A stretch of DNA of 64,000 bases from DATJFQ01 sp035492775 (lineage in GTDB: Bacteria > Acidobacteriota > Vicinamibacteria > Vicinamibacterales > 2-12-FULL-66-21). The position numbers were made by a program, and so were the translations under genes. Position 1 is the stretch's first letter; each line of letters opens with the position of its first letter. The notes beneath the pieces were generated by a model. The model worked only from the letters and a program-made list of their open reading frames with translations. It did not search any database and had not been told where the DNA came from. Positions 1 to 7,605 of this stretch are shown piece by piece. The stretch spans positions 62,001 to 126,000 of the forward strand of contig DATJIW010000110.1 in the NCBI GenBank assembly GCA_035492775.1, given 5' to 3'.

Positions 1-70
1 GCGGCACGTGTCGATCCGTCGACGACCCTTCGCGCGGAGTGATCCGAGATCTCGCGGCGGTTCCCCGCGG

Positions 71-76
71 TAGGCT
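71..76 (+). promoter_or_regulatory. -10 hexamer of a probable leaderless promoter
   Basis: The hexamer TAGGCT ends exactly 6 nt before the ATG at 83, so transcription would start at the A of the start codon. No Shine-Dalgarno sequence is visible. The same geometry recurs at many genes in this window. No convincing -35 hexamer is seen. Confidence 0.5.
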
Positions 77-82
77 ATACGC

Positions 83-1210
83 ATGACACGAGCGATCGTG
101 CTGCTGGCCTGCCTCCTCATGGTGACGTCCCCACAACGCAGGGCCGCGCCGGCGTCGCAGGCCGGGCCGTTCACCACGACGTTGACCGCCGCGCAGATGG
201 CGAACAAACAGGCGGTCGTGCAGACATCGCTCGGCACATTCATCATCGACCTCCGGCCCGACCTTGCGCCGAACCAGGTCGGCTACTTCATGAAGCTGGC
301 GAACGACGGGTCATACAAAGGCACGATCTTCCATCGCATCATCCACCGCGGGATCATCCAGGGCGGCGATCCGCTCTCGAAGGATCCGGCGAAGAAGGCC
401 CAATACGGAACCGGCGGCCTCGGCGTGCTGAAGGCCGAGCACAGCCAGGAGCCGTTTACACGCGGTGCGATTGCCGCGGTGATTCGGCCCGGGCTGGCGG
501 ACAGCGCGGGAGCGCAATTCTTCGTGTGCGTGAGCGATCAACCCGCGCTGGCCGGCCAGTACACGATCTTCGGGCGCGTCAGCGAAGGGATGGACGTCGT
601 CGAGAAGATCTCGGACGCGTCAGTCGACGACAAGGGCGCGCCGACGGATCGGATCGAAATCCTGGACGTTGCGATCCGCGACACCCCGCCGCCCGAGCCG
701 GTACCCTTTGCGTCGGACACGGTGGAGCAGCTTGCCACGTATCGCGCCGTACTCGACACGTCGCTCGGTTCGATCACCATCGGCTTCATGCCCGATCAGG
801 CGCCGGAAACAGTGCGGCAGTTCCTGCGACTCGCGCAGGCCGGCGTGTTCGACGGGACGTCGTTCCATCGTGTCGTTCGCGGCTTCGCCATTCAGACCGG
901 TTACCTGACGACGCGAGGGCCGTTGACGGAGAAGCAGCAGAACCTCGTGCACGCTCTCGCTCCGGAATTCAACGGAACGAAGCATGTCAAAGGGATCGTC
1001 TCGATGGCGCGCGGCGACGACCCGGCGAGTGCCACGACGTCGTTCTTCGTCGTGACGGGCGACGCTCCGTCGCTCGACGGCAAGTACACGGCGTTTGGCC
1101 GGGTACTCGACGGCATGGACGTCGTCGAGCAGATCGATGCGGCGCCGCTCTCGGGCGAGTCCCCCGTGAGCCGGATCGACCTGCTGAGGGTGCGTGTGGT
1201 TCGTCCGTGA
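83..1210 (+). CDS. Secreted tandem cyclophilin-type peptidyl-prolyl isomerase
   Basis: This 375-residue protein has an N-terminal hydrophobic signal peptide (about residues 1-22) and two complete cyclophilin domains, at about residues 40-200 and 220-370. Each domain has the core FHR motif (FHRII, then FHRVV) and a Q/S-FFV motif (GAQFFVCVSD; TTSFFVVTGD). Cyclophilins catalyse cis-trans isomerisation of X-Pro bonds; with its signal peptide this one would act in the periplasm as a folding helper. Bacterial cyclophilins usually have a single domain, so the tandem form probably arose by internal duplication. Domain 1 has FHRIIHRG where the family usually has FHRVI.GF, so it may be less active. The start is the ATG placed 6 nt after a TAGGCT hexamer. 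Confidence 0.92.
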   Translation: MTRAIVLLACLLMVTSPQRRAAPASQAGPFTTTLTAAQMANKQAVVQTSLGTFIIDLRPDLAPNQVGYFMKLANDGSYKGTIFHRIIHRGIIQGGDPLSKDPAKKAQYGTGGLGVLKAEHSQEPFTRGAIAAVIRPGLADSAGAQFFVCVSDQPALAGQYTIFGRVSEGMDVVEKISDASVDDKGAPTDRIEILDVAIRDTPPPEPVPFASDTVEQLATYRAVLDTSLGSITIGFMPDQAPETVRQFLRLAQAGVFDGTSFHRVVRGFAIQTGYLTTRGPLTEKQQNLVHALAPEFNGTKHVKGIVSMARGDDPASATTSFFVVTGDAPSLDGKYTAFGRVLDGMDVVEQIDAAPLSGESPVSRIDLLRVRVVRP

Positions 1211-1282
1211 AACTGCGCGATAATAGATGATTGGCCCGGCCGCCGCATCGGCGCCCGCGCCGGAAAGGTTCAGCTACAAGGT

Positions 1283-2719
1283 TTGGCAGAAGCACGCCTG
1301 AAAATCGCAGCATTCATCGATTTCGACAACATCGAAATCGGAGTCAAGAGCACCCTCAACGCGCAGTTCGACATCGGGGTTGTCCTCGAAGCGCTCAGGG
1401 AGCGCGGCGAGGTCGTATCGAAGATTGCCTACGGCGACTGGACGCGCGCGGGAGACTACAGCCGCTCGCTGACCCAGCATGCGACGAAACTCGTCCAGCG
1501 CAATCTCACGCCCGGCGGCGACAAGAACGGCGCCGACATCAACCTCGCGCTCGACGCGCTCGAAATGGCCTTCACGCACCCGCACATCAACGCGTACGTG
1601 ATCGTCGGAGGCGACAGCGACTTCATTTCTCTCGTCGAGAAACTGAAGCAGTATGACAAGCAGGTGTTCGTCGTCGGCGGCCGCTCCTTCACGAGTCACG
1701 TGATGCAGCGCAACTGCCACGAGTTCATCGCGTACGAGAACCTCGGCGCAGGCCGCCGAGGAGACCGCGGGGGACGTCCGTCGGGTCAGGGCGGTTCACC
1801 GACGTCAGTCGAGCAGGCGATGCCGCTCGTCCGTCGGGCCCTCAAGGTCCTGAGCGACCGCGAGGTCACACCGCAGCTGGGTCTGCTGAAGAGCACCCTG
1901 CTGCAGCTCGATTCCACTTTCTCCGAACGCAACTACGGCGTGAGCAGCTTCCGTGACTTTGCGCAGAAACTCGCGAACGCGGGACACGTCTCGCTGCGGG
2001 AGAACGGACGCAACGTCCTCGTCGAGCTGAAGGAAGGCGCAGGCTCGGTCGCCGCGGATGGCAACGGCCAGGCTCCAGAAGTGCGACAGGAGCAGAAGGC
2101 CGAGGGACGGCCCGAGCGACTCGAGCCGCGTCCAGCCGAGGCGATCACCGAGGTGCGGCGCCTGTTCCAGGCGGCGCCGAATCCGCCCCGATGGCCGATG
2201 TATGTCCGGCAGGTCAAGCAGTTCCTGCGCGGCGTCGATCCGTCGTTCGACGAACGGAACTTCGGATTCCAGAGCCTCAACGATCTGCTGCGGGCCTGCC
2301 AGCGCGACGGTCTCTTCCGGATGGAGCGCGATCGACAGGGTGTCCTGCGCTTCTTCCAGGGCAACGTGATGCGGCCGGTCGACGGGGAGGCGGGCGGCAC
2401 ACCCGAGAGCGAGGCCGAGGCGCAGATCCGTCACGGCCGCGAGGCGGCCGCCGCGGCGGAAGCGTCCGACGCGGACATCGTCGACGGCGACGTGGTCCAG
2501 GAGATCGATGCGACGCCGCCCGTGATCGATGTGGCGGCGACGGCCGCGCAGGCCGACGGGCCGCAGCCGGAATCGGCATCGGACGAGGAATCGTCCGGCG
2601 AAGCGCCGTCGCGCGGTCGCCGTAAGCGGGCGACGAAGACGGCGGCGCCGTCACGCGCGCGCAAAACGGCATCCAGGCCGCGATCGAGCGCGCGCCGGAA
2701 GGCCGCACCGACCGAGTAG
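1283..2719 (+). CDS. NYN-domain protein with two OST-HTH/LOTUS domains
   Basis: Residues about 6-155 form a NYN (LabA/DUF88-type) PIN-like nuclease fold. Acidic residues that could bind metal are in FIDFDNIE near the start, in GADINLALD and in the GGDSDFISLV segment. Two OST-HTH/LOTUS winged-helix modules follow, at about 175-250 and 285-365, and then an acidic tail ending in a very basic Lys/Arg/Ala-rich stretch that suits nucleic-acid binding. NYN proteins are RNA nucleases and LOTUS domains bind RNA, so an RNA-processing or RNA-silencing role is likely. The start is TTG at 1283, preceded by GGAAAGG; no ATG precedes the conserved domain in frame. The next gene is convergent. Confidence 0.9.
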   Translation: MAEARLKIAAFIDFDNIEIGVKSTLNAQFDIGVVLEALRERGEVVSKIAYGDWTRAGDYSRSLTQHATKLVQRNLTPGGDKNGADINLALDALEMAFTHPHINAYVIVGGDSDFISLVEKLKQYDKQVFVVGGRSFTSHVMQRNCHEFIAYENLGAGRRGDRGGRPSGQGGSPTSVEQAMPLVRRALKVLSDREVTPQLGLLKSTLLQLDSTFSERNYGVSSFRDFAQKLANAGHVSLRENGRNVLVELKEGAGSVAADGNGQAPEVRQEQKAEGRPERLEPRPAEAITEVRRLFQAAPNPPRWPMYVRQVKQFLRGVDPSFDERNFGFQSLNDLLRACQRDGLFRMERDRQGVLRFFQGNVMRPVDGEAGGTPESEAEAQIRHGREAAAAAEASDADIVDGDVVQEIDATPPVIDVAATAAQADGPQPESASDEESSGEAPSRGRRKRATKTAAPSRARKTASRPRSSARRKAAPTE

Positions 2720-2743
2720 ACGCCCGTCGCCCGTGGGCCGACG

Positions 2744-3808
2744 TTACGAATCGAACGGCAGCAGCGGCTCCACGATGTCGGCGGGATCTTCCAGATTGTG
2801 AACGCTGACGCCGAGCAGCCGCACCGGCCGCGTCGGCGCCTGCGTCCTGGCAAGCAGCGCGACGGCGCGCTGCGCGATCTCTTCCGCGTCGCGAGTCGCA
2901 GGCGCCGTGTGACTCCGCGTCACGGTCGTGAAGTCCGAATAGCGCACCTTGATCGTTACCGTGCGGCAGCGTAGTTCGCGCCGCGCGAGCCATGCCGCGG
3001 CGTCTCGTGCCATTCCATCGACTTCGCGCTGCATCTCAGGCAAATCGGTCAAGTCGTGCGAAAAGGTCGTTTCGCTGCCGGATGACTTGACCTCGCGCTC
3101 AGGTTCGACGGCGCGATCGTCGATCCCGTCTGCGAGACGGCGAAGCCACTCGGCGCCGCTGCCGAGGGCCTCGCGGAGCACGGCGGCGTCGATCCGGCGG
3201 ACGTCGATCAACCGCTCGATGCCGCGCTCGCGTAGCCGCTGTGCCGTCACAGGACCGACACCCCACAACGCGTCCACCGGCAGCTTCTGAAGAAACGATT
3301 CGACGCGCTCCGGTGCGATGACCGTGAGTCCGTCCGGCTTGCGCCAGCCGGATGCAATCTTTGCGAGGAACTTGTTTGGCGCGACGCCTGCCGACGCGGT
3401 CAGTCCGGTTGCCGAGCGGATTTCCGCCTTCAACCGCAGCGCGACGTTCTTCCCCAGCACTTCTCCCCACGCATTCTCGGTTACGTCCAGGTAGGCCTCG
3501 TCGAGCGACAGCGGTTCGACCAGCGGCGTCACGGATCGAAAAATCGCGAATACCGTTTGCGAAACCGCGCGGTACTTGTGAAAGTCCGGACGGACGATCA
3601 TCAGGTGAGGGCACAGGCGGACGGCGCGCGACATCGGAATCGCCGACCGCACGCCGAACAGCCGCGCCTCGTAGCTCGCGGCGGCCACGACACCGCGCGA
3701 GGCCGGGGAGCCGCCCACGGCAACAGGCCTCCCTTTCAATTCGGGATTGTCACGCTGCTCGACCGACGCGTAAAAGGCGTCCATGTCGACGTGAAGGATC
3801 CTGCGCAC
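2744..3808 (-). CDS. dinB: DNA polymerase IV (Y family translesion polymerase)
   Basis: This 354-residue protein is close to the usual Pol IV length. It has the palm motif HVDMDAFYASVE, with the metal ligand Asp8, and a second catalytic motif SLDEAYLD near residue 104. Thumb and little-finger regions follow. The extreme C-terminus (EPLLPFDS) may be a degenerate sliding-clamp-binding peptide. The enzyme performs error-prone synthesis across damaged DNA. The frame stays open far upstream, but that part is a shadow of the neighbouring membrane protein. The GTG at 3808 with GGAG 8 nt before it is the best start. The gene lies 20 bp after the upstream gene on the same strand and is probably co-transcribed with it. 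Confidence 0.93.
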   Translation of the reverse strand: MRRILHVDMDAFYASVEQRDNPELKGRPVAVGGSPASRGVVAAASYEARLFGVRSAIPMSRAVRLCPHLMIVRPDFHKYRAVSQTVFAIFRSVTPLVEPLSLDEAYLDVTENAWGEVLGKNVALRLKAEIRSATGLTASAGVAPNKFLAKIASGWRKPDGLTVIAPERVESFLQKLPVDALWGVGPVTAQRLRERGIERLIDVRRIDAAVLREALGSGAEWLRRLADGIDDRAVEPEREVKSSGSETTFSHDLTDLPEMQREVDGMARDAAAWLARRELRCRTVTIKVRYSDFTTVTRSHTAPATRDAEEIAQRAVALLARTQAPTRPVRLLGVSVHNLEDPADIVEPLLPFDS

Positions 3809-3828
3809 GTCGTTCGCTCCGTCCGGCG

Positions 3829-4455
3829 CTATCGCGGCCGGTCCACCCACCAGGCCCACGGGACCAAAAGCCACGCGACGATCGCCGTCCACGCGATCAT
3901 CTCGATGGTCGGCGGCGGCGGCGCGAAGGCGCTCACGACGTACAACAGGTAGATGAAGCCGACGAACAGCCAGAATCCGAGGCGGGGCGTCCCACGGCGC
4001 GCGTAGAACACGATCGCGGCGACGAACATCGCAGTTTCGACCGCAATCGTCAGCGGCCACGACTTCCACAATCCCAGGCCGATGTAAGGACCATGCGGCA
4101 GCACCGGCATGTCGGGCAGGTGCGACACGACGTCGAGTACCCAGTGGCTCAGAACGCCGCCCGCGAGCAGCAGGGCGCCGCCTGTGCGGCCTTTGACGAG
4201 GCGATAGACACTGCCGAAGATCGCCGCCCACGCAACCGCGCCGACCAGACTGTGCGAGATCGGATAATCGGTGAACGTCAGTGTCAGAAACGCGTTCGGC
4301 GCAGACGGCACGATCTTCACGTGCTCGAGACCGAGCAGCAGGAGCACGGGCCAGACCATGTCCAGGAATACCGCAGACGCCGTCCACCAGCCGAGACCCG
4401 CGCGCGGCGTGAGGCGGCGTCCCGCGATGCCGACGGCGAAGTGGCCGATGAACAT
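3829..4455 (-). CDS. Multi-pass membrane protein of unknown function
   Basis: This 208-residue protein begins MFIGHFAVGIAG and has about six hydrophobic segments. His-containing motifs (GHFAVG, SHSLVG, SHWVLDVVSHLPD) recall the YdjM/DUF457 family, annotated as membrane-bound metal-dependent hydrolases, in which His and Asp residues at the membrane face are conserved. No substrate can be inferred. The start at 4455 is chosen because it opens with this family-like motif and because the hexamer TACAAT (4462-4467, minus strand) ends 6 nt upstream. DNA polymerase IV follows 20 bp downstream, but the functional link is unclear. Confidence 0.75.
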   Translation of the reverse strand: MFIGHFAVGIAGRRLTPRAGLGWWTASAVFLDMVWPVLLLLGLEHVKIVPSAPNAFLTLTFTDYPISHSLVGAVAWAAIFGSVYRLVKGRTGGALLLAGGVLSHWVLDVVSHLPDMPVLPHGPYIGLGLWKSWPLTIAVETAMFVAAIVFYARRGTPRLGFWLFVGFIYLLYVVSAFAPPPPTIEMIAWTAIVAWLLVPWAWWVDRPR

Positions 4456-4547
4456 GGGCCTATTGTAGGCCCGCGTCACCACCTGGCAGGGATCCTCGCG
4501 GCGAGTTGCGGGAGGGCTCACGACCGGTTAATGTCGGGTATCGGCTC

Positions 4548-6221
4548 ATGGATGATCCTCGCGACACTGTCACGTCGGACGCTCCAGACGCGCGCGCGTT
4601 TCCCGTCCTGACGGATCCGCAGACCGCACGGATCCTCGCACATGGACGGCGCCGGTCTGTCCGGGCCGGAGAAGCCCTGATCCAACCGGGCGATCGGCCG
4701 CCGTTCTTCGTGGTGCTCCGCGGCAGCCTCGAAGTCGTACGAAGCGCCGGCGCCAGGCAGGTGATCGTCACGCACCGCGTCCATCAATTTTCGGGCGAAT
4801 CCAATCTGCTGACGGGCCGCCCGTCGCTCGTCCTGGTGAGGGCGGCAGAGGACGGCGAAGTCATCGAAGTCGCCCGCGACAGGCTGCTGGCGCTCGTCCA
4901 GACCGACTCCGAACTCGGACAGGTTCTCCTTCGCGCGCTCCTCCTGCGTCACGTGCTGCTCATCGACGGCAAGTACGGCGACATTGTGGTCATCGGGTCG
5001 ACGCACTCGGCGGACACGCTCCGGGTGAAGGAATTCCTGACGCGCAATGGACAGCCGTACGAGTACGTCGATCTCGATCGTGACGCGACCGCGCAGGAGT
5101 TGCTCGATCGGTTTCGCGTGGGTGTCGACGACGTCCCAGTACTCATCTGCCGGGGCGACGTGGTCCTGCGCAATCCATCGAACGCCGCGATCGCGAACTG
5201 CCTCGGGCTCAACGAAACCCTCGATCGGAGCGCGGTGCGAGACCTCGTCGTCATTGGAGCGGGTCCTGCCGGTCTCGCCGCCGCTGTCTACGGAGCGTCG
5301 GAAGGCCTCGACGTTCTCGTGCTCGAATCGAGCGCGCCTGGCGGACAAGCGGGATCGAGTTCACGCATCGAGAACTATCTCGGCTTCCCGACCGGAATCT
5401 CCGGGCTGGATCTGACAGGACGCGCGTATGCGCAGGCGCAGAAGTTCGGCGCGCATGTCCTCATCGCCAACGGGGCCGCGCGTCTCTCCTGCGCGGGGCA
5501 GGTCTATTCGATCCACATGGACGACGGTGATTGTGTCCGCGCGAGGACTGTCCTCATCGCGTCCGGAGCACAGTATCGGAAGCCGACGCTCGAGAATCTG
5601 GCGCGCTTCGAGGGCGCGGGCGTGTACTACGCGGCGACTCCCATGGAGGCGCAGCTCTGCGGCGGTCAGGAGATTGCGATCGTCGGTGGCGGCAACTCCG
5701 CAGGCCAGGCGGCCGTATTCCTGGCGGAGTCGGCCAGGCGCGTGCATATCCTCGTCCGTCGCGAGGGCCTGGCCGCGACGATGTCGCGATATCTCATTCG
5801 CCGGATCGAAGAGCACCCCCGCATCCAGCTCCATCCACGATCCGAGATCGTGGCGCTCGAAGGAGACGGCCAGCTCCAACGCATCCGCTGGCGCCGTGCC
5901 GACTCTGGCGAGGTGACCGACGCGGAGATCGCGCACGTGTTCATGATGACCGGCGCCCTTCCGAACACCCGCTGGCTGGACGGCTGCATCGCGCTCGATC
6001 AGGCCGGCTTCATCCGGACGGGTTCGGACCTGACGCGCGACGACCTCAATGCCGTGAACTGGCCGGGCGCCCGGTCGCCGTACCTGCTGGAGACGAACCG
6101 CGCGGGCATCTTTGCGGCGGGCGACGTCCGTTCCGGCAACGTCAAGCGCGTCGCGTCCGCCGTGGGCGAAGGCTCGATCGCCGTCACCTTCATCCATCAG
6201 GTGCTGCAGGCGGCGCGCTGA
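4548..6221 (+). CDS. Cyclic-nucleotide-binding / thioredoxin reductase-like FAD oxidoreductase
   Basis: This protein of about 557 residues has three parts. A cNMP-binding domain lies at about residues 10-135 (VRAGEALIQPGD, FSGESNLLTGRPS). A glutaredoxin-like domain without Cys lies at about 150-225 (DIVVIGSTHSADT, VDDVPVLIC). A two-Rossmann flavoprotein lies at about 235-550, with FAD motif VIGAGPAGLAAA and NAD(P) motif IVGGGNSAGQAA. Thioredoxin reductases carry a CxxC between these motifs; here the matching stretch is YYAATPMEAQLC, which has no CxxC, so it is not a classical thioredoxin reductase. A ligand- or redox-responsive oxidoreductase is likely. The ATG at 4548 is preferred over an upstream TTG at 4506; neither has a strong ribosome-binding site. 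Confidence 0.88.
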   Translation: MDDPRDTVTSDAPDARAFPVLTDPQTARILAHGRRRSVRAGEALIQPGDRPPFFVVLRGSLEVVRSAGARQVIVTHRVHQFSGESNLLTGRPSLVLVRAAEDGEVIEVARDRLLALVQTDSELGQVLLRALLLRHVLLIDGKYGDIVVIGSTHSADTLRVKEFLTRNGQPYEYVDLDRDATAQELLDRFRVGVDDVPVLICRGDVVLRNPSNAAIANCLGLNETLDRSAVRDLVVIGAGPAGLAAAVYGASEGLDVLVLESSAPGGQAGSSSRIENYLGFPTGISGLDLTGRAYAQAQKFGAHVLIANGAARLSCAGQVYSIHMDDGDCVRARTVLIASGAQYRKPTLENLARFEGAGVYYAATPMEAQLCGGQEIAIVGGGNSAGQAAVFLAESARRVHILVRREGLAATMSRYLIRRIEEHPRIQLHPRSEIVALEGDGQLQRIRWRRADSGEVTDAEIAHVFMMTGALPNTRWLDGCIALDQAGFIRTGSDLTRDDLNAVNWPGARSPYLLETNRAGIFAAGDVRSGNVKRVASAVGEGSIAVTFIHQVLQAAR

Positions 6222-6243
6222 CGAAACACTTTTCGCCGCTCGC

Positions 6244-6288
6244 CTACCCGCCCGGGTAGTTGTGCGAGAGAGTTTCCCGTTTCAGGAT
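6244..6288 (+). promoter_or_regulatory. Envelope-regulon promoter A (16-bp palindrome, -35, -10)
   Basis: A perfect inverted repeat CTACCCGCCCGGGTAG lies at 6244-6259. The -35-like hexamer TTGTGC abuts it at 6260-6265, and CAGGAT lies 17 bp further on at 6283-6288. This is one of seven such modules in the block. It drives the secreted protein gene at 6319, whose GGAGG ribosome-binding site is at 6309-6313. Operator function is inferred. Confidence 0.8.
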
Positions 6289-6318
6289 TCTGCGCGTCGG
6301 TACATTCCGGAGGCCCTG

Positions 6319-6813
6319 ATGCGGTTGATCATTGCGTCTTTGGTTGCTGTCGCCTGCTGCTCACCCGCGACGTTCGCGTTCCAGACCAGCGGCACCGCAC
6401 GCGCGAAGTCGAGTGTCCGCGCGTGCTCACTGCTGACGAAAGAGCTGATAAAGACCGTGACACCGGAGGACACGAAAGCCCTCGACATTTATTTCACGGG
6501 TGCGCCGGAAGAGGACAGTCTCGGTGCCGGCGGCACCGATTGTGCGTACGGCGGAATCGCCATACAGATCGATCCGAACTTCAGCTACGACACCTTCAAG
6601 AGGCAGACAGGCTGGGAACACGCAGAACCCGTCGTCGGACTGGGCGACGAAGCGTTGTTCCACGACAACATCGGAGAGTGGGCGGAGCTGATCGTGCGCT
6701 CCGGAGCGCATCTCCTCACCATCCGAATGGATGTTCCCCGCGGCAGGACAGCCGAATCGATCAAGCCGAACGTGATTGCATTGGCGAAAGCGCTCCTGCC
6801 CAAAATCCAGTAA
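6319..6813 (+). CDS. Secreted DUF3558-like protein
   Basis: This 164-residue protein has a clear signal peptide (about residues 1-22, ending in TFAFQ). Its mature part has the pattern CSLLT ... TDCAYGG, then a VVGLGDEALF segment and a C-terminal LIVRSG..LLTIRMDV segment. This layout, with a Cys before LLT and a later Cys in a C-x-Y motif, recalls the DUF3558 family of secreted proteins of unknown function. Two neighbours, at 16203 and 19151, share it, including the final K-LIALAKA-like helix in the 19151 protein. GGAGG precedes the ATG, which differs from the leaderless genes nearby. Palindromic promoter A lies 60 bp upstream. Confidence 0.75.
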   Translation: MRLIIASLVAVACCSPATFAFQTSGTARAKSSVRACSLLTKELIKTVTPEDTKALDIYFTGAPEEDSLGAGGTDCAYGGIAIQIDPNFSYDTFKRQTGWEHAEPVVGLGDEALFHDNIGEWAELIVRSGAHLLTIRMDVPRGRTAESIKPNVIALAKALLPKIQ

Positions 6814-6857
6814 CCCCGAAGCGAATCCGCGCGATCGCCCGCGGCGATGCGGCCCTC

Positions 6858-6903
6858 CTACTCCTCAGGGTAGTTACCCCCACGCCCGCCGTCTGTTCAT
6901 ACT
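6858..6903 (+). promoter_or_regulatory. Envelope-regulon promoter B (16-bp palindrome, -35, -10)
   Basis: The repeat CTACTC-CTCA-GGGTAG lies at 6858-6873, TTACCC abuts it at 6874-6879, and CATACT lies at 6898-6903 after an 18-bp spacer. The gene served starts at 6939. Operator function is inferred from its sequence and spacing match to the other six sites. Confidence 0.75.
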
Positions 6904-6938
6904 CCTGGTCCGAGTTTCTCGAAATGCAGGAGGTGGTC

Positions 6939-7601
6939 ATGCGTCGCGGGTTCACCCGTTCAGGGGCGGTCGGCTTCGCGGTCATATCGACACTCGTCGG
7001 CGCGGGCGCGGTGCATGCCGCCGCGCAGGCACCCGCGACCGGAACGCAGGACAGCGTATGCGTGGCGCTCGTCACACCGAGCGTCGAAGGCGTCCCCGGC
7101 AATGCCACCGAGGTCGGCGTGGCCGTCCGCGATCTGTTTGCCAGCTTTCTGGCAGGCCCTGCACTGCATGCCGTTCCGCTCGATGCGCGGCTCGTGTCCC
7201 AGGCATTGCAGGAGGCCCAACAGAAGCAGTGTGCGAACGTGCTCGTCGCGAGCGTCACGATGAAGCGCTCTGGCGGGAGCAGCATGTTGAAGCGGATGGC
7301 GGGCAACACGGGGTCCAACGTCGCGTGGCAGCTTCCAACGGGCGGCTCGACTGTGAGCTCCGCGGTGGCGCGCGGCGCCGCGATTACGGCCGCCCAGACG
7401 ATGTCCGGCGTCGCATCGTCCACCAGGGCGAAGGACGAGATGCTGCTCGAGTACCGCGTGATGACCAACGGCAGCGTGCGGCTCCCGCCGACGACGAAGC
7501 AGGCGAAGGCGCATGTCGACGGGGAGGATCTTCTGACGCCGCTCGTCCAGCAGGCGGCCGAAGTGATCGCCGGCGCCGTCACGAAATCGCAGACGCCCTG
7601 A
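6939..7601 (+). CDS. Secreted protein of unknown function
   Basis: This 220-residue protein has a twin-positive N-terminus, a hydrophobic stretch and a probable cleavage after AAAQA (about residue 30). The mature part reads SVCVALVTPSVEGVPGNATEVGVAVRDLF, then a stretch about duplexed Cys residues (QQKQCANVLVASVTMKR) and a Ser/Thr/Ala-rich middle. A periplasmic assembly-factor fold of the CsgG/FlgO sort is conceivable because of the 'accumulate-and-compare' layout (LVSQALQEA..), but I cannot support that from motifs. AGGAGG lies 5 nt before the ATG at 6939. Palindromic promoter B lies upstream. It ends 5 bp from the convergent OmpA gene. Confidence 0.65.
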   Translation: MRRGFTRSGAVGFAVISTLVGAGAVHAAAQAPATGTQDSVCVALVTPSVEGVPGNATEVGVAVRDLFASFLAGPALHAVPLDARLVSQALQEAQQKQCANVLVASVTMKRSGGSSMLKRMAGNTGSNVAWQLPTGGSTVSSAVARGAAITAAQTMSGVASSTRAKDEMLLEYRVMTNGSVRLPPTTKQAKAHVDGEDLLTPLVQQAAEVIAGAVTKSQTP

Positions 7602-7605
7602 TGCG

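Noticed and set aside
3812..4387. Upstream extension of the DNA polymerase IV frame
   Set aside because: It overlaps the membrane protein gene and lacks any Pol IV homology; GTG 3808 has a ribosome-binding site.
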